A stretch of 64,000 bases of DNA from Gammaproteobacteria bacterium. GTDB lineage: Bacteria > Pseudomonadota > Gammaproteobacteria > HTCC5015. The position numbers were made by a program, and so were the translations under genes. The stretch covers positions 1 through 64,000 of the forward strand of contig JANQRI010000015.1 in NCBI GenBank assembly GCA_028284675.1, given 5' to 3'. The notes beneath the pieces were generated by a model. It searched no databases. It had not been told where the DNA came from and saw nothing but the letters and a program-made list of their open reading frames with translations. Below are positions 7,101 through 16,217 of the stretch, in pieces (the first letter of the stretch is position 1; every line of letters begins with the position of its first letter).

Positions 7101-8351
7101 ATGGGTAATCCTAAAAATCGAAATGATAGGTCAGCGGTTAAGGTCGGACAGATAACGGTAGGGGGCGGTGCGCCTGTCGTTGTACAGTCAATGACAAATA
7201 CCGACACGGCTGACGCCTTACAGACCGCAAAACAAGTTGCACAACTGGCCAAAGCGGGCTCAGAACTTGTGCGTATTACGGTAAATACGCCTGAAGCGGC
7301 GGCTGCCGTACCGCAAATCCGTGAGCAGCTCGATAAAATGGGCTTTGATGTTCCATTGATCGGTGATTTTCATTTCAATGGGCATAAGCTTTTGACGCAG
7401 TTTCCCGAGTGTGCACAGGCTTTGGCGAAATATCGTATCAACCCGGGGAATGTCGGACGCGGAGAGAAGAAAGACAGCCAGTTTGCGACAATGATCGAAA
7501 TTGCGTGTAAATATGATAAGCCCGTCAGAATTGGGGTTAACTGGGGCAGCCTGGATCAGGAGCTCTTGGCCGCAATGCTGGATGAAAATGCCCGTTTGCC
7601 AAGACCTAAGGAATTAAACGAGGTAATGCGTGAGACCGTGATCAGCTCGGCACTGCAAAGTGCCCAACGGGCTGAGGAGCTGGGTTTGAGTCAGGACAAA
7701 ATTATCCTGTCCTGTAAGACCAGTGCGGTGCAGGATTTAATTGCGGTGTACCGGGAAATGTCCGGCCGCTGTCGTTACCCGTTACATTTGGGGCTCACTG
7801 AAGCGGGTATGGGATCGAAGGGCATTGTCGCCTCTACCGCTGCATTATCTGTGTTGCTGCAGGACGGTATTGGGGACACCATTCGTATTTCACTGACTCC
7901 GGAGCCAAATGGAGATCGCTCTCAGGAAGTGATTGTCGCCCAGGAAATTTTGCAAACCATGGGGCTGCGTTCCTTTGTGCCAATGGTCATCGCATGTCCG
8001 GGTTGCGGCCGCACCAGCAGTACCTATTTTCAACAGCTGGCTAAAGATATTCAGTCGTATATTCGCACACAGATGCCTCATTGGCGGGAAAAATATCCCG
8101 GTGTGGAGGATATGAAAGTGGCGGTGATGGGCTGCGTGGTGAATGGGCCTGGCGAAAGCAAATATGCTGATATTGGTATCAGCTTACCTGGCACCGGTGA
8201 AAGGCCGGTTGCGCCTGTATACATTGATGGTAAAAAAGATATCACGCTGAAAGGCGATCGCATTGCTGAGGAGTTTCAGGAAATTGTTGAGAACTATATC
8301 GAAGGCCGCTATGGTTCTGACGATAAGTCCGATAAGGTGGCTTCAGGCTGA
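7101..8351 (+). CDS. ispG: 4-hydroxy-3-methylbut-2-enyl diphosphate synthase, long form
   Basis: The sixth MEP-pathway step: reductive conversion of MEcPP to HMBPP with a [4Fe-4S] cluster. The N-terminal TIM-barrel begins VKVGQITVGGGAPVVVQSMT. The cluster ligands are CPGC (Cys299, Cys302) and GCVVNGPGE (Cys345). About 416 residues is longer than the roughly 370 of E. coli and Pseudomonas. The extra stretch (around residues 150-185, WGSLDQELLAAMLDEN and on) is like the long forms of beta- and alphaproteobacteria. GTG at 7095 is an alternative start. It precedes ispH and the hopanoid genes, so it may supply precursor to them. Confidence 0.95.
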   Translation: MGNPKNRNDRSAVKVGQITVGGGAPVVVQSMTNTDTADALQTAKQVAQLAKAGSELVRITVNTPEAAAAVPQIREQLDKMGFDVPLIGDFHFNGHKLLTQFPECAQALAKYRINPGNVGRGEKKDSQFATMIEIACKYDKPVRIGVNWGSLDQELLAAMLDENARLPRPKELNEVMRETVISSALQSAQRAEELGLSQDKIILSCKTSAVQDLIAVYREMSGRCRYPLHLGLTEAGMGSKGIVASTAALSVLLQDGIGDTIRISLTPEPNGDRSQEVIVAQEILQTMGLRSFVPMVIACPGCGRTSSTYFQQLAKDIQSYIRTQMPHWREKYPGVEDMKVAVMGCVVNGPGESKYADIGISLPGTGERPVAPVYIDGKKDITLKGDRIAEEFQEIVENYIEGRYGSDDKSDKVASG

Positions 8352-8641
8352 TCTTTATAGCTTGTTAACAGGTAAGTATCAACACCTTATCGCGGAAGAG
8401 TGTAAGTATTGCTATGCTACGCGGTTGGCAAAACATCTGCTTAAGTTTGTTCGACGTATAACGCAAAGTTTATACTGTATTTATGATGATGCATGTATAT
8501 GAGCAGCAGAACGTAAAGGAAGTCTGGGTTTTATCAGGTTTGCATAAGTTTGAATCATTTTTGGTCGCACACCAGATAACGCCGGGGCTAATATGGGCCG
8601 AGAGCGGCAATAATACGAATAAAAACTAACAGGAGGTAGCT

Positions 8642-9604
8642 ATGCGGGCAGTCCTCGCTCAGCCGCGTGGATTTTGTGCAGGCGTTGTGCGGGCGGTCGA
8701 AATTGTTGAACTGGCACTGGATGTTTATGAGCCGCCGGTCTACGTGTTTCATGAGATCGTTCATAATCGGTATGTCGTGGATAAGCTTCGTAAGCGGGGC
8801 GCAGTATTTGTTGATGATTTGCATGAAGTGCCCGAAGGCTCAGTCGCAATCTTCAGTGCACATGGTGTATCAAATGCGGTCGTTGCGTTGGCTAAGGCGC
8901 GTAAGCTAGAAGTGATCGATGCAACCTGTCCACTCGTGACCAAGGTGCATCTGCAGGCACAAAAATACAGCAAACAGGGCTATAGTGTAATCATCGTCGG
9001 CCATATTGGTCATGAGGAAGTTGAAGGTACAATGGGCTCTGTCGATGGGCCGGTATATGTCGTATCGACTCCTGAAGAAGTGCTGACTCTGGAAGTGCCG
9101 AATCCGGAAAAGACAGCTTATGTGACCCAAACAACTTTGAGCCTGGATGATACCAAAGAGGTGATCAGTGCATTAAGCCGCCGTTTTCCTGCGATTGAAG
9201 GGCCGGGACTCGATGATATCTGTTATGCAACGCAAAACCGGCAGAATGCAGTACGTGAGTTGGCCAAGCAGGTTAATCTGATTTTGGTGGTCGGTGCGCA
9301 TAACAGCTCAAATTCAAAGCGACTGCGTGAAGTCGGCGAGCAGTGTGGTGTTCCGGCTTATCTGGTACAGGATGCCACTGAACTTGATAAAAACTGGTTT
9401 GACAGCATTGAACGTATCGGTGTAACAGCAGGTGCTTCAACCCCCGAGGTGTTGGTGCAGGCAGTTGTTGACAGGTTGCGCGAGTTTGGTGTGACCGGTG
9501 TAGAGCAGTTGGATGGGGTCAATGAGGATGTCACTTTTCGATTACCCAAGCCATTACTGTCAGTTAAAGTTGAGCGGCGCTCTTCAAATTTCGCAGTACG
9601 TTAA
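8642..9604 (+). CDS. ispH: 4-hydroxy-3-methylbut-2-enyl diphosphate reductase
   Basis: The last MEP-pathway enzyme, converting HMBPP to IPP and DMAPP. The three [4Fe-4S] cysteines are Cys12 (RGFCAGV), Cys96 (ATCPLV) and Cys194 (DDICYATQ); the SSNSKRL phosphate-binding segment is present. The 320-residue length is typical. The start is well fixed by an AGGAGG site 6 bases before the ATG. The 290-base gap after ispG has no gene or strong terminator that I can see. hpnH starts 17 bases after its stop, so ispH probably heads the hopanoid transcript. Confidence 0.97.
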   Translation: MRAVLAQPRGFCAGVVRAVEIVELALDVYEPPVYVFHEIVHNRYVVDKLRKRGAVFVDDLHEVPEGSVAIFSAHGVSNAVVALAKARKLEVIDATCPLVTKVHLQAQKYSKQGYSVIIVGHIGHEEVEGTMGSVDGPVYVVSTPEEVLTLEVPNPEKTAYVTQTTLSLDDTKEVISALSRRFPAIEGPGLDDICYATQNRQNAVRELAKQVNLILVVGAHNSSNSKRLREVGEQCGVPAYLVQDATELDKNWFDSIERIGVTAGASTPEVLVQAVVDRLREFGVTGVEQLDGVNEDVTFRLPKPLLSVKVERRSSNFAVR

Positions 9605-9621
9605 CAGTTAAGGAATAATAA

Positions 9622-10770
9622 ATGGGTGTACCTTTAATTCAGCAGTACCGGGTCGGCAAATATTTATTGGCTCAAAAGCTTTTCGGCAAAAAACGTTACC
9701 CCTTGGTTTTGATGCTGGAACCTTTATTTCGCTGCAATCTGGCTTGTGCCGGCTGTGGGAAAATTGATTACCCGGATGAAATTTTAAATAAGCGCTTAAG
9801 TCTAAGCGAGTGCCTGGAAGCCGTTGATGAGTGCGGCGCTCCGGTAGTATCCATCCCCGGTGGCGAACCTTTGATTCACAAGGAAATGCCGCAAATCGTT
9901 GAAGGTATTATCGCACGTAAAAAATTTGTTTATTTATGCACGAACGCATTATTGCTAAAGAAAAACATACATAAATACAAGCCTTCTCCTTACCTGACAT
10001 TTTCAGTTCACCTCGATGGTTTGCAAGACAAACACGATGCTTCGGTGTGCCAGCAAGGCGTATTTGATATTGCAGTCGATGCAGTAAAAGCTGCCCTCAC
10101 TGCGGGGTTCAGGGTAACGGTTAATTGCACTTTGTTTCAGCAGGAAACCGCCCAGGAGGTTGCCGAGTTTTTGGATTACTGTGTTGAGCTTGGTGTCGAG
10201 GGCGTAACTATCTCACCTGGCTATAGTTATCAACGTGCTCCCCAGCAGGAGATTTTTCTTCGGCGTGAGAATAGTAAAAAACTGTTCCGGGAAATTTTCT
10301 CTTTGGGGCGTGAACGCAAAGGTAAGCGAAAATGGCGTTTCAATCAGTCCAGTTTATTCCTTGATTTTCTGGCAGGGAATCAGTCATATCAGTGTACTCC
10401 GTGGGGCAATCCGACCCGCAACGTATTCGGCTGGCAAAAGCCCTGTTATTTATTGGTGGATGAGGGCTATGCAAGTACCTTTAATGCGTTAATGGAAGAA
10501 GTTGATTGGGATGCTTATGGTACCGGCAAAAACCCGAAATGTGCCGACTGTATGGTGCACTGTGGTTATGAGCCGACTGCCGTTAACGATACTTTTGCAA
10601 GCCCTCTGAAGGCTTTAAAAGTGTTTCTGTTTGGTCCCAAAACAAGCGGACCAATGGCACCTGAACTGCCGATTCAGTACGATGAAAATTACAATGTCAG
10701 CCCATTGCCTCAGGTTAAACTCATCAAGCGCAAGGAAGAACATTCCTCAAGTCATCGTGAGGTCTCCTAG
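9622..10770 (+). CDS. hpnH: Adenosyl-hopene transferase, radical SAM
   Basis: Adds the adenosyl group of SAM to diploptene, the first step of C35 hopanoid side-chain formation. The radical SAM cluster motif CxxxCxxC is at Cys38, Cys42 and Cys45. A glycine motif (SIPGGEPL) follows, and a C-terminal Cys-rich segment (CADCMVHCGYEP) resembles an auxiliary region. The length of 382 matches HpnH proteins. It sits directly between ispH and hpnB, and hpnG follows in the same cluster to process the adenosylhopane product. The family call is strong by motif and context. Confidence 0.94.
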   Translation: MGVPLIQQYRVGKYLLAQKLFGKKRYPLVLMLEPLFRCNLACAGCGKIDYPDEILNKRLSLSECLEAVDECGAPVVSIPGGEPLIHKEMPQIVEGIIARKKFVYLCTNALLLKKNIHKYKPSPYLTFSVHLDGLQDKHDASVCQQGVFDIAVDAVKAALTAGFRVTVNCTLFQQETAQEVAEFLDYCVELGVEGVTISPGYSYQRAPQQEIFLRRENSKKLFREIFSLGRERKGKRKWRFNQSSLFLDFLAGNQSYQCTPWGNPTRNVFGWQKPCYLLVDEGYASTFNALMEEVDWDAYGTGKNPKCADCMVHCGYEPTAVNDTFASPLKALKVFLFGPKTSGPMAPELPIQYDENYNVSPLPQVKLIKRKEEHSSSHREVS

Positions 10771-10816
10771 AGATAATTATTTGTACTGGTATTCACCGGT
10801 TCCTAGCGGGCCTTGA

Positions 10817-11974
10817 TTGCAGCACATGATATACATATTGACATTTTTAGCCTCGACTTTTATCTGGCTGCTAATATTGCTGCTGCCCTGGCAACCCTGG
10901 CGGGTTCGCGAAATCTTCAATGTCGAATCCAAAAACAGCCATGCTTCATTAGATGATATTACTGTGTTGATACCGGCTCGTGATGAAGCTGAACATATTC
11001 TTGACACGTTGTCCGGTTTGGAAAAACAGGCTTCATATTTAAAAGTTGTTTTAATCGATGATCAGTCTTCTGATGATACTGCGGATATTGCAGGCCACTC
11101 CTCTTTGACTAATTTATCAATTGTTCACGGTGAGAAGCTGCCTGAAGGCTGGACCGGCAAATTATGGGCATTGCAACAAGGGCTGCGATTGGTTGATACA
11201 CGCTATGTCGTGTTGCTGGATGCAGATATTGAGTTGCAGGCAGGAGTTTTATCAGCATTAAAAAGAAAAATGTGCTCGGAAGGTCTGCAGTTTGTATCGT
11301 TAACTGCAAAGCTTCGCATGGTTTCGTTTTGGGAAAAACTGCTGATGCCTGCGTTCGTGTATTTTTTCAGGCTGCTTTATCCTTTTGCATTGTCCAATAA
11401 TCCGAAATTTAAAAAAATAGCTGCGGCGGCGGGTGGTTGCATAATGACCGAGACCAAAGTGCTGCGTCAGGTCAATGCGTTTGAAAGTTTGCGGGATGCT
11501 CTGATTGATGACTGTACGTTGGCCCGCTTGGTGAAGTCTCATGACCACCGCACCTGGATCGGTCTGACCCATACGGTGACCAGCCACCGGCAATACAATG
11601 CATTGTCCAATATTTGGGAAATGGTTGCCCGTACCGCTTTTACTCAACTTCGTTATTCCAGGTTGTTATTGTGTTTGGCCTCGGCATTGATGATTTTACT
11701 TTACTGCCTGCCTTTGACCGGCCTTTTTGTCAATATGCAAGGTATCAGGTTTTTAGCGCTGCTGTCTTTGTTATTGATGCTGATAAGTTATCTGCCAGTT
11801 TTGCGGTTTTATAATCTTGGGTTTGCGTGGAGTATAACGTTGCCACTGGCTGCAACATTGTTTCTGGTGATGACCTGGTCTTCCGCATATCGTTATTGGA
11901 ATGGTCAGCGTTCGGCATGGAAAGGTCGTAATTATCAGCGTGAATCGGCCAATAAGGCGGCGATATGCGATTGA
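10817..11974 (+). CDS. hpnB: Hopanoid-associated glycosyltransferase HpnB
   Basis: A family 2 glycosyltransferase with one N-terminal membrane segment and about three C-terminal ones. The catalytic region includes DDITVLIPARDEAEHI, the IDDQSSDDT donor site and the LLDADIEL DxD motif. HpnB proteins occur in hopanoid clusters. The exact reaction is not settled, although a role in head-group sugar handling is usually inferred. The 385-residue length is typical. Its last 10 bases overlap the lipoprotein hydrolase, implying translational coupling. ATG at 10817 gives MQHMIY; a second ATG three codons on is possible. Confidence 0.88.
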   Translation: MQHMIYILTFLASTFIWLLILLLPWQPWRVREIFNVESKNSHASLDDITVLIPARDEAEHILDTLSGLEKQASYLKVVLIDDQSSDDTADIAGHSSLTNLSIVHGEKLPEGWTGKLWALQQGLRLVDTRYVVLLDADIELQAGVLSALKRKMCSEGLQFVSLTAKLRMVSFWEKLLMPAFVYFFRLLYPFALSNNPKFKKIAAAAGGCIMTETKVLRQVNAFESLRDALIDDCTLARLVKSHDHRTWIGLTHTVTSHRQYNALSNIWEMVARTAFTQLRYSRLLLCLASALMILLYCLPLTGLFVNMQGIRFLALLSLLLMLISYLPVLRFYNLGFAWSITLPLAATLFLVMTWSSAYRYWNGQRSAWKGRNYQRESANKAAICD

Positions 11975-13101
11975 TTCGAGCAGGTCTGGCTTGGTTTGCG
12001 ATAGTCCCGTTACTATTGGTGTTTGGGTGTACCAGAAATATTCATACGGACTTTAACCCGGGTAAAAGCAATTTGGCTGCGGTAGCCAGTGATGCTGAGA
12101 AAACTCCATATGTTGAGTTATTCCAGTATAATCGTAAAGAACGACCAGAGGTTAAACAGCGCCCTTATGGGATTAAACACCGGTACTTGCGGGGTGGTAA
12201 ATGGCATTGGGGTGTTAAAACGCATATCGGACCTCACCATATTCGTTTGCTGGAGTTTCCATCCGCCGGTGATAATGGGCAGCTGGGGAATAACGTAAAG
12301 GTACGTTTTTATCAAAGTAAGCGTCCTGGCGTTAAAAGTCTCGTTATAGTGCTGCCTATATATGGCAGCTATACCTATCCTACTGAAGAAATTGCTGCCG
12401 GCATCCGTGAGCGAAGCGGTGGAAGCACTAATGTCGCGGTATTTTTAGCAGATAACTTTTTGCTGGATTTTGAGGGTTTGGCTGAAGCGAAGAGTGAAGC
12501 TGAATTTATGCGCATAGCACGCCAGATGCAGCAACGCATTATTACCAGTGTGATTGATATCCAGCGTTTTATTGATTGGGCCGAGCTCCAACCGGATATT
12601 GATGCTGAACATATTGGTCTGATCGGTTTTAGTATGAGTGCACTGACTGCCAGCCTGGCGGCACTGTTGGAGCCGAGGTTAAATGCCACCATAATCACTA
12701 TGGGGGCAGGGCATCCATATGAAGTATTAACGGTTTGCCCTGGGCGTCCGGGGCGTGCACGTGACAGCATCTTGAACCGTTTTAATTGGACCACGGCAGA
12801 ATACCGGCAGCGAATGTATGAAGTGTTTCGACCATTGGACCCGGAAATATATGCAGGCCTGGCGAATCCGGAAAGTGTTTTAATGATTGATGCGCATTAC
12901 GATGAATGTATGCCCGCTAAAGCACGCCACTCTTTATGGAAAGCGCTGGGTTATCCTGAGCGGGTCAGTTACCTGTACTCGCATAAAAAAGCATTTTTAT
13001 CCATGACCCCGCTGGGTTTTTACTCAATGCGCAGGAATATATATCGTTTTTTTGATCGGCGACTCAGCAGTTCGACATTGTTGGCAGAGCGTTCTAAGTA
13101 A
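11965..13101 (+). CDS. Lipoprotein with alpha/beta-hydrolase fold in the hopanoid cluster
   Basis: The N-terminus has a lipoprotein signal ending VFGC (Cys22), so the protein is probably membrane-anchored in the periplasm or outer membrane. The remainder looks like an alpha/beta-hydrolase. It has a strand-rich entry (LVIVLPIYGSYTYP), a nucleophile elbow GFSMS with Ser223, and a probable acid at Asp309 (MIDAHYDE). A histidine in YLYSHKKAF is the best candidate for the third residue. An esterase or lipase is likely, but the substrate is unknown. It overlaps hpnB by 10 bases and precedes squalene synthase, so a role in hopanoid processing or placement is inferred. No established hpn letter fits it in my knowledge. 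Confidence 0.75.
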   Translation: MRLIRAGLAWFAIVPLLLVFGCTRNIHTDFNPGKSNLAAVASDAEKTPYVELFQYNRKERPEVKQRPYGIKHRYLRGGKWHWGVKTHIGPHHIRLLEFPSAGDNGQLGNNVKVRFYQSKRPGVKSLVIVLPIYGSYTYPTEEIAAGIRERSGGSTNVAVFLADNFLLDFEGLAEAKSEAEFMRIARQMQQRIITSVIDIQRFIDWAELQPDIDAEHIGLIGFSMSALTASLAALLEPRLNATIITMGAGHPYEVLTVCPGRPGRARDSILNRFNWTTAEYRQRMYEVFRPLDPEIYAGLANPESVLMIDAHYDECMPAKARHSLWKALGYPERVSYLYSHKKAFLSMTPLGFYSMRRNIYRFFDRRLSSSTLLAERSK

Positions 13102-13171
13102 TGGTAAAGACAGTGCAACAACTTCCGGCTGAAATTTGTATTGTAAAACCAATGATTCGGGTAACAAAATA

Positions 13172-14257
13172 ATGAAGCTTACAGAAGCAGAGCAGCAGTT
13201 CCAATATGAGCTATTGCAGGGAGTCGCCAGAACGTTCGCGCTGACGATTCCGCAGCTGCCTGCTACATTGGCACCGGTAGTGGCCAATGCCTATTTATTA
13301 TGCCGTATCGCCGATACAATAGAGGATGAGCAAGGAATAGCTGCTGAGCGTAAGCGTGAACTGTCTGAAAGCTTTATTCTGGTGGTTAAAAATAAATATC
13401 CTGCAGAAAAGCTTGTTGATGCTCTACATCCGCTTCTGTCAGAGCAGCGCCTACCGGCCGAGAAAGAGCTGATTCGGCAGATTTCCAAAGTGGTTGCCAT
13501 TACTCACCGGTTTAATTCAACACAGCGTGACTCATTGGAGCGCTGTGTGCAGGTGATGAGTGAAGGTATGGCCTATTTTCAGGCCAATGCCGGTGCCCGG
13601 GGCATGCTTAATCTCGGCAGATTCAACAGTTATTGCTACCATGTTGCCGGTGTGGTTGGTGAAATGCTTACCGAGCTGTATTGTGATTACAGCCCGGAGA
13701 TGGCCAACAATAAAGATCAGCTCATGGTTTTGGCGGTATCTTTTGGCCAGGGACTGCAAATGGTCAATATACTCAAAGATATCTGGGAAGATCTGGAGCG
13801 GGGTATTTGCTGGTTGCCACGGGATGTATTTTTTGACTTTGGCTATGACCTCGACAATCTGCAGGAACATCGTTTCGAAAAATCATTTGGCGATGGTTTG
13901 GCCAGAATGATTGCAATTGCGCACGCACACCTGCAAAATGCAATGCAGTACACCCTGATAATTCCAAAACAAAATAAAGACTTGAGGAAGTTTTGTTTAT
14001 GGGCGATCGGGATGGCTCTTTTAACGCTACGCAAAATTTACCGGAAGCCTGATTTTTCATCCGGCCAGCAGGTTAAAATTTCGAAACGCAGCGTCCTCGG
14101 AGTTGTCTTGTTAGCGAATATGGCAAAGCGTAGTGATACAGCACTGAAATGGCTGTTTAAGCTGGCGGGTAGCGCATTGCCTGCCCCAGTTAATGCGTCC
14201 ACCTCGAATTCACATGAACACATAAGAGAATGGTTTAATGCTAGATCAGAGCTCTGA
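13172..14257 (+). CDS. Squalene synthase (farnesyl-diphosphate farnesyltransferase)
   Basis: Condenses two farnesyl diphosphates to presqualene diphosphate and reduces this to squalene, the substrate of the cyclase gene that follows. Both Asp-rich sites are present: DTIED at residues 48-52 and DIWED at 203-207. The C-terminal third has hydrophobic helices. About 361 residues, with one gene and no hpnC/hpnD/hpnE trio nearby, points to a single true squalene synthase rather than the three-enzyme bacterial route. The ATG at 13172 is preferred; a TTG at 13136 adds 12 poor residues. It overlaps shc by 20 bases. Phytoene synthase is an alternative but is unlikely in this context. Confidence 0.9.
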   Translation: MKLTEAEQQFQYELLQGVARTFALTIPQLPATLAPVVANAYLLCRIADTIEDEQGIAAERKRELSESFILVVKNKYPAEKLVDALHPLLSEQRLPAEKELIRQISKVVAITHRFNSTQRDSLERCVQVMSEGMAYFQANAGARGMLNLGRFNSYCYHVAGVVGEMLTELYCDYSPEMANNKDQLMVLAVSFGQGLQMVNILKDIWEDLERGICWLPRDVFFDFGYDLDNLQEHRFEKSFGDGLARMIAIAHAHLQNAMQYTLIIPKQNKDLRKFCLWAIGMALLTLRKIYRKPDFSSGQQVKISKRSVLGVVLLANMAKRSDTALKWLFKLAGSALPAPVNASTSNSHEHIREWFNARSEL

Positions 14258-16205
14258 GCATGTATTGCAGGCTGAGGCCACCTCAGAAGCGCTCACAAAA
14301 GAGCCCGCGGGTTTTGTTGGGTCTGTAACAGAAGCGATAGAGGCAGCTTCTGCGGCACTATTTCGTCTACAGCACGCTGATGGTCACTGGTGTTTTGAAC
14401 TGGAGGCCGACTGCACCATTCCGTCCGAGTACATCCTGATGATGCATTTTCTGGATGATGTGGACTCGGTATTACAGGGCAAAATAGCAAATTATATTCG
14501 CGGCCATCAGGCTTCACACGGTGGTTGGCCTTTATTCACAGGTGGTGATCTGGATATAAGCTGCTCAGTAAAAGCCTACTATGCATTGAAGATTGCCGGC
14601 GATAACCCTGAAGATGAGCATATGGTTAAAGCGCGGGAAGCGATACTTGCCGCTGGTGGAGCAGCCAGAAGCAATGTGTTTACCCGTATACTTCTAGCAA
14701 TGTTCCAGCAGGTTCCTTGGCGGGCAGTACCGTTTATTCCTGTTGAAATGTTATTGTTGCCCCGGTGGTTTCCATTCCACATTTATAAGATTTCATACTG
14801 GTCACGTACGGTATTGGTGCCGCTTAGTATTCTCTATAGCCTGAAAGCAACCGCAAAAAACCCTGGCAATGTCGGTATTCGTGAGCTGTTCACCACAGAC
14901 CCGGAGGAAGAGCGCGATTATTTTCCGGTTCGCTCGAAATTAAATACCTTTATTTTGGGTTTTGAACGTTTTGCACGTTTGTTCGAACCATTGGTGCCGG
15001 ATTTTCTCCGTAGGTTTGCGATAAAGAAAGCAATGGATTGGTTGTTGCCACGTTTAAACGGTGAAGATGGTCTTGGCGGTATTTTCCCGGCGATGGTGAA
15101 TATCTATGAAGTATTGGTGCTTTTGAACTACCCGGAAGATCATGAATACCGTGTGATGGCCAAGCAGGCGTTGCTAAAAATGCTGGTTATTGACGGCGAT
15201 AGTGCATATTGTCAACCGTGCTTGTCTCCGGTCTGGGATACTGCGTTAACCGCTCTGGCATTAAATGAAGCGGATTTTAAACCACAAAGCGCATTGTACT
15301 CAGCGCTTGACTGGCTTGCAGACCGCCAAATTCGCGATGTGGACGGAGACTGGCGGGTGCGCGCACCGGGCCTGGCCGGAGGCGGATGGGCGTTTCAATA
15401 CCGAAATGACTATTATCCTGACATTGATGATACCGCTGCTGTGGCTTGGGCAATGTTGGAGCTTGACGCGGATCGTTACCGCGAGAATTTGGATTCTGCG
15501 GCAGGCTGGGTCATGGGTATGCAGTCCAAAAACGGTGGGTTTGCGGCATTTGATAAAGACAATACCTACTATTATCTTAATGAAATCCCGTTTGCAGATC
15601 ATGGCGCATTACTGGACCCGCCAACCAGCGATGTGAGTGCACGTTGCCTGACTTTGCTCGGTGATCCCAATTACCGGCAAAAAAAATCATATGCCAAGAC
15701 ATTGCAGCGCTGCATACAGTATTTGCTTGATGAGCAGGAGAAAACCGGTGCCTGGTATGGGCGTTGGGGCACAAATTATATTTATGGCACCTGGTCAGTC
15801 TTAACCGGTATGGAAAAAGCCGGTGAATCACCTGAGCAGCTACCGATTAAGCGTGCGATTAAATGGTTGAAGAGCGTTCAACGTGAAGATGGTGGTTGGG
15901 GTGAAGATAATAATACGTATCTGCAAGCGGAAATGGCCGGCAGGGCGGATCACAGTACCAGCTTTCAGACTGCATGGGCATTGCTGGCATTAATGGCTGC
16001 TGGAGAAGTTGACTCGATAGAAGTGAAACGCGGCATTGAATATTTGCTGGAGCAGCAGCAGGAAGGCGGGCTTTGGTGCGATAATGTATTCACTGCGCCA
16101 GGTTTTCCCCGGGTGTTTTACCTTAAATACCATGGTTATAGTAAATTTTTCCCGCTATGGGCATTGGCCCGTTACCGTAATCTTCGCTTTGCCGGCACGA
16201 GCTGA
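14238..16205 (+). CDS. shc: Squalene-hopene cyclase
   Basis: Cyclises squalene to hopene and hopanol at the inner membrane; this is the defining hopanoid step. The catalytic acid motif DIDDTA has Asp395, Asp397 and Asp398. Several QW repeats are visible (for example QHADGHW near the start, QSKNGGF, QREDGGWGE, QQQEGGLW). The 655-residue length is standard. The ATG lies 20 bases inside the end of the squalene synthase gene, so the two are probably translated together. hpnG starts 12 bases after the stop. Confident. Confidence 0.97.
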   Translation: MLDQSSEHVLQAEATSEALTKEPAGFVGSVTEAIEAASAALFRLQHADGHWCFELEADCTIPSEYILMMHFLDDVDSVLQGKIANYIRGHQASHGGWPLFTGGDLDISCSVKAYYALKIAGDNPEDEHMVKAREAILAAGGAARSNVFTRILLAMFQQVPWRAVPFIPVEMLLLPRWFPFHIYKISYWSRTVLVPLSILYSLKATAKNPGNVGIRELFTTDPEEERDYFPVRSKLNTFILGFERFARLFEPLVPDFLRRFAIKKAMDWLLPRLNGEDGLGGIFPAMVNIYEVLVLLNYPEDHEYRVMAKQALLKMLVIDGDSAYCQPCLSPVWDTALTALALNEADFKPQSALYSALDWLADRQIRDVDGDWRVRAPGLAGGGWAFQYRNDYYPDIDDTAAVAWAMLELDADRYRENLDSAAGWVMGMQSKNGGFAAFDKDNTYYYLNEIPFADHGALLDPPTSDVSARCLTLLGDPNYRQKKSYAKTLQRCIQYLLDEQEKTGAWYGRWGTNYIYGTWSVLTGMEKAGESPEQLPIKRAIKWLKSVQREDGGWGEDNNTYLQAEMAGRADHSTSFQTAWALLALMAAGEVDSIEVKRGIEYLLEQQQEGGLWCDNVFTAPGFPRVFYLKYHGYSKFFPLWALARYRNLRFAGTS

Positions 16206-16217
16206 ATTCTGCATGGT

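Noticed and set aside
8352..8641. Possible small RNA or riboswitch between ispG and ispH
   Set aside because: I looked for strong stems, T-runs and conserved cores and found none. It is probably just the promoter region of ispH.
12375..12794. A 139-codon minus-strand frame opposite the lipoprotein hydrolase
   Set aside because: It is antisense to a gene with a lipobox and hydrolase motifs, and shows no domain of its own.
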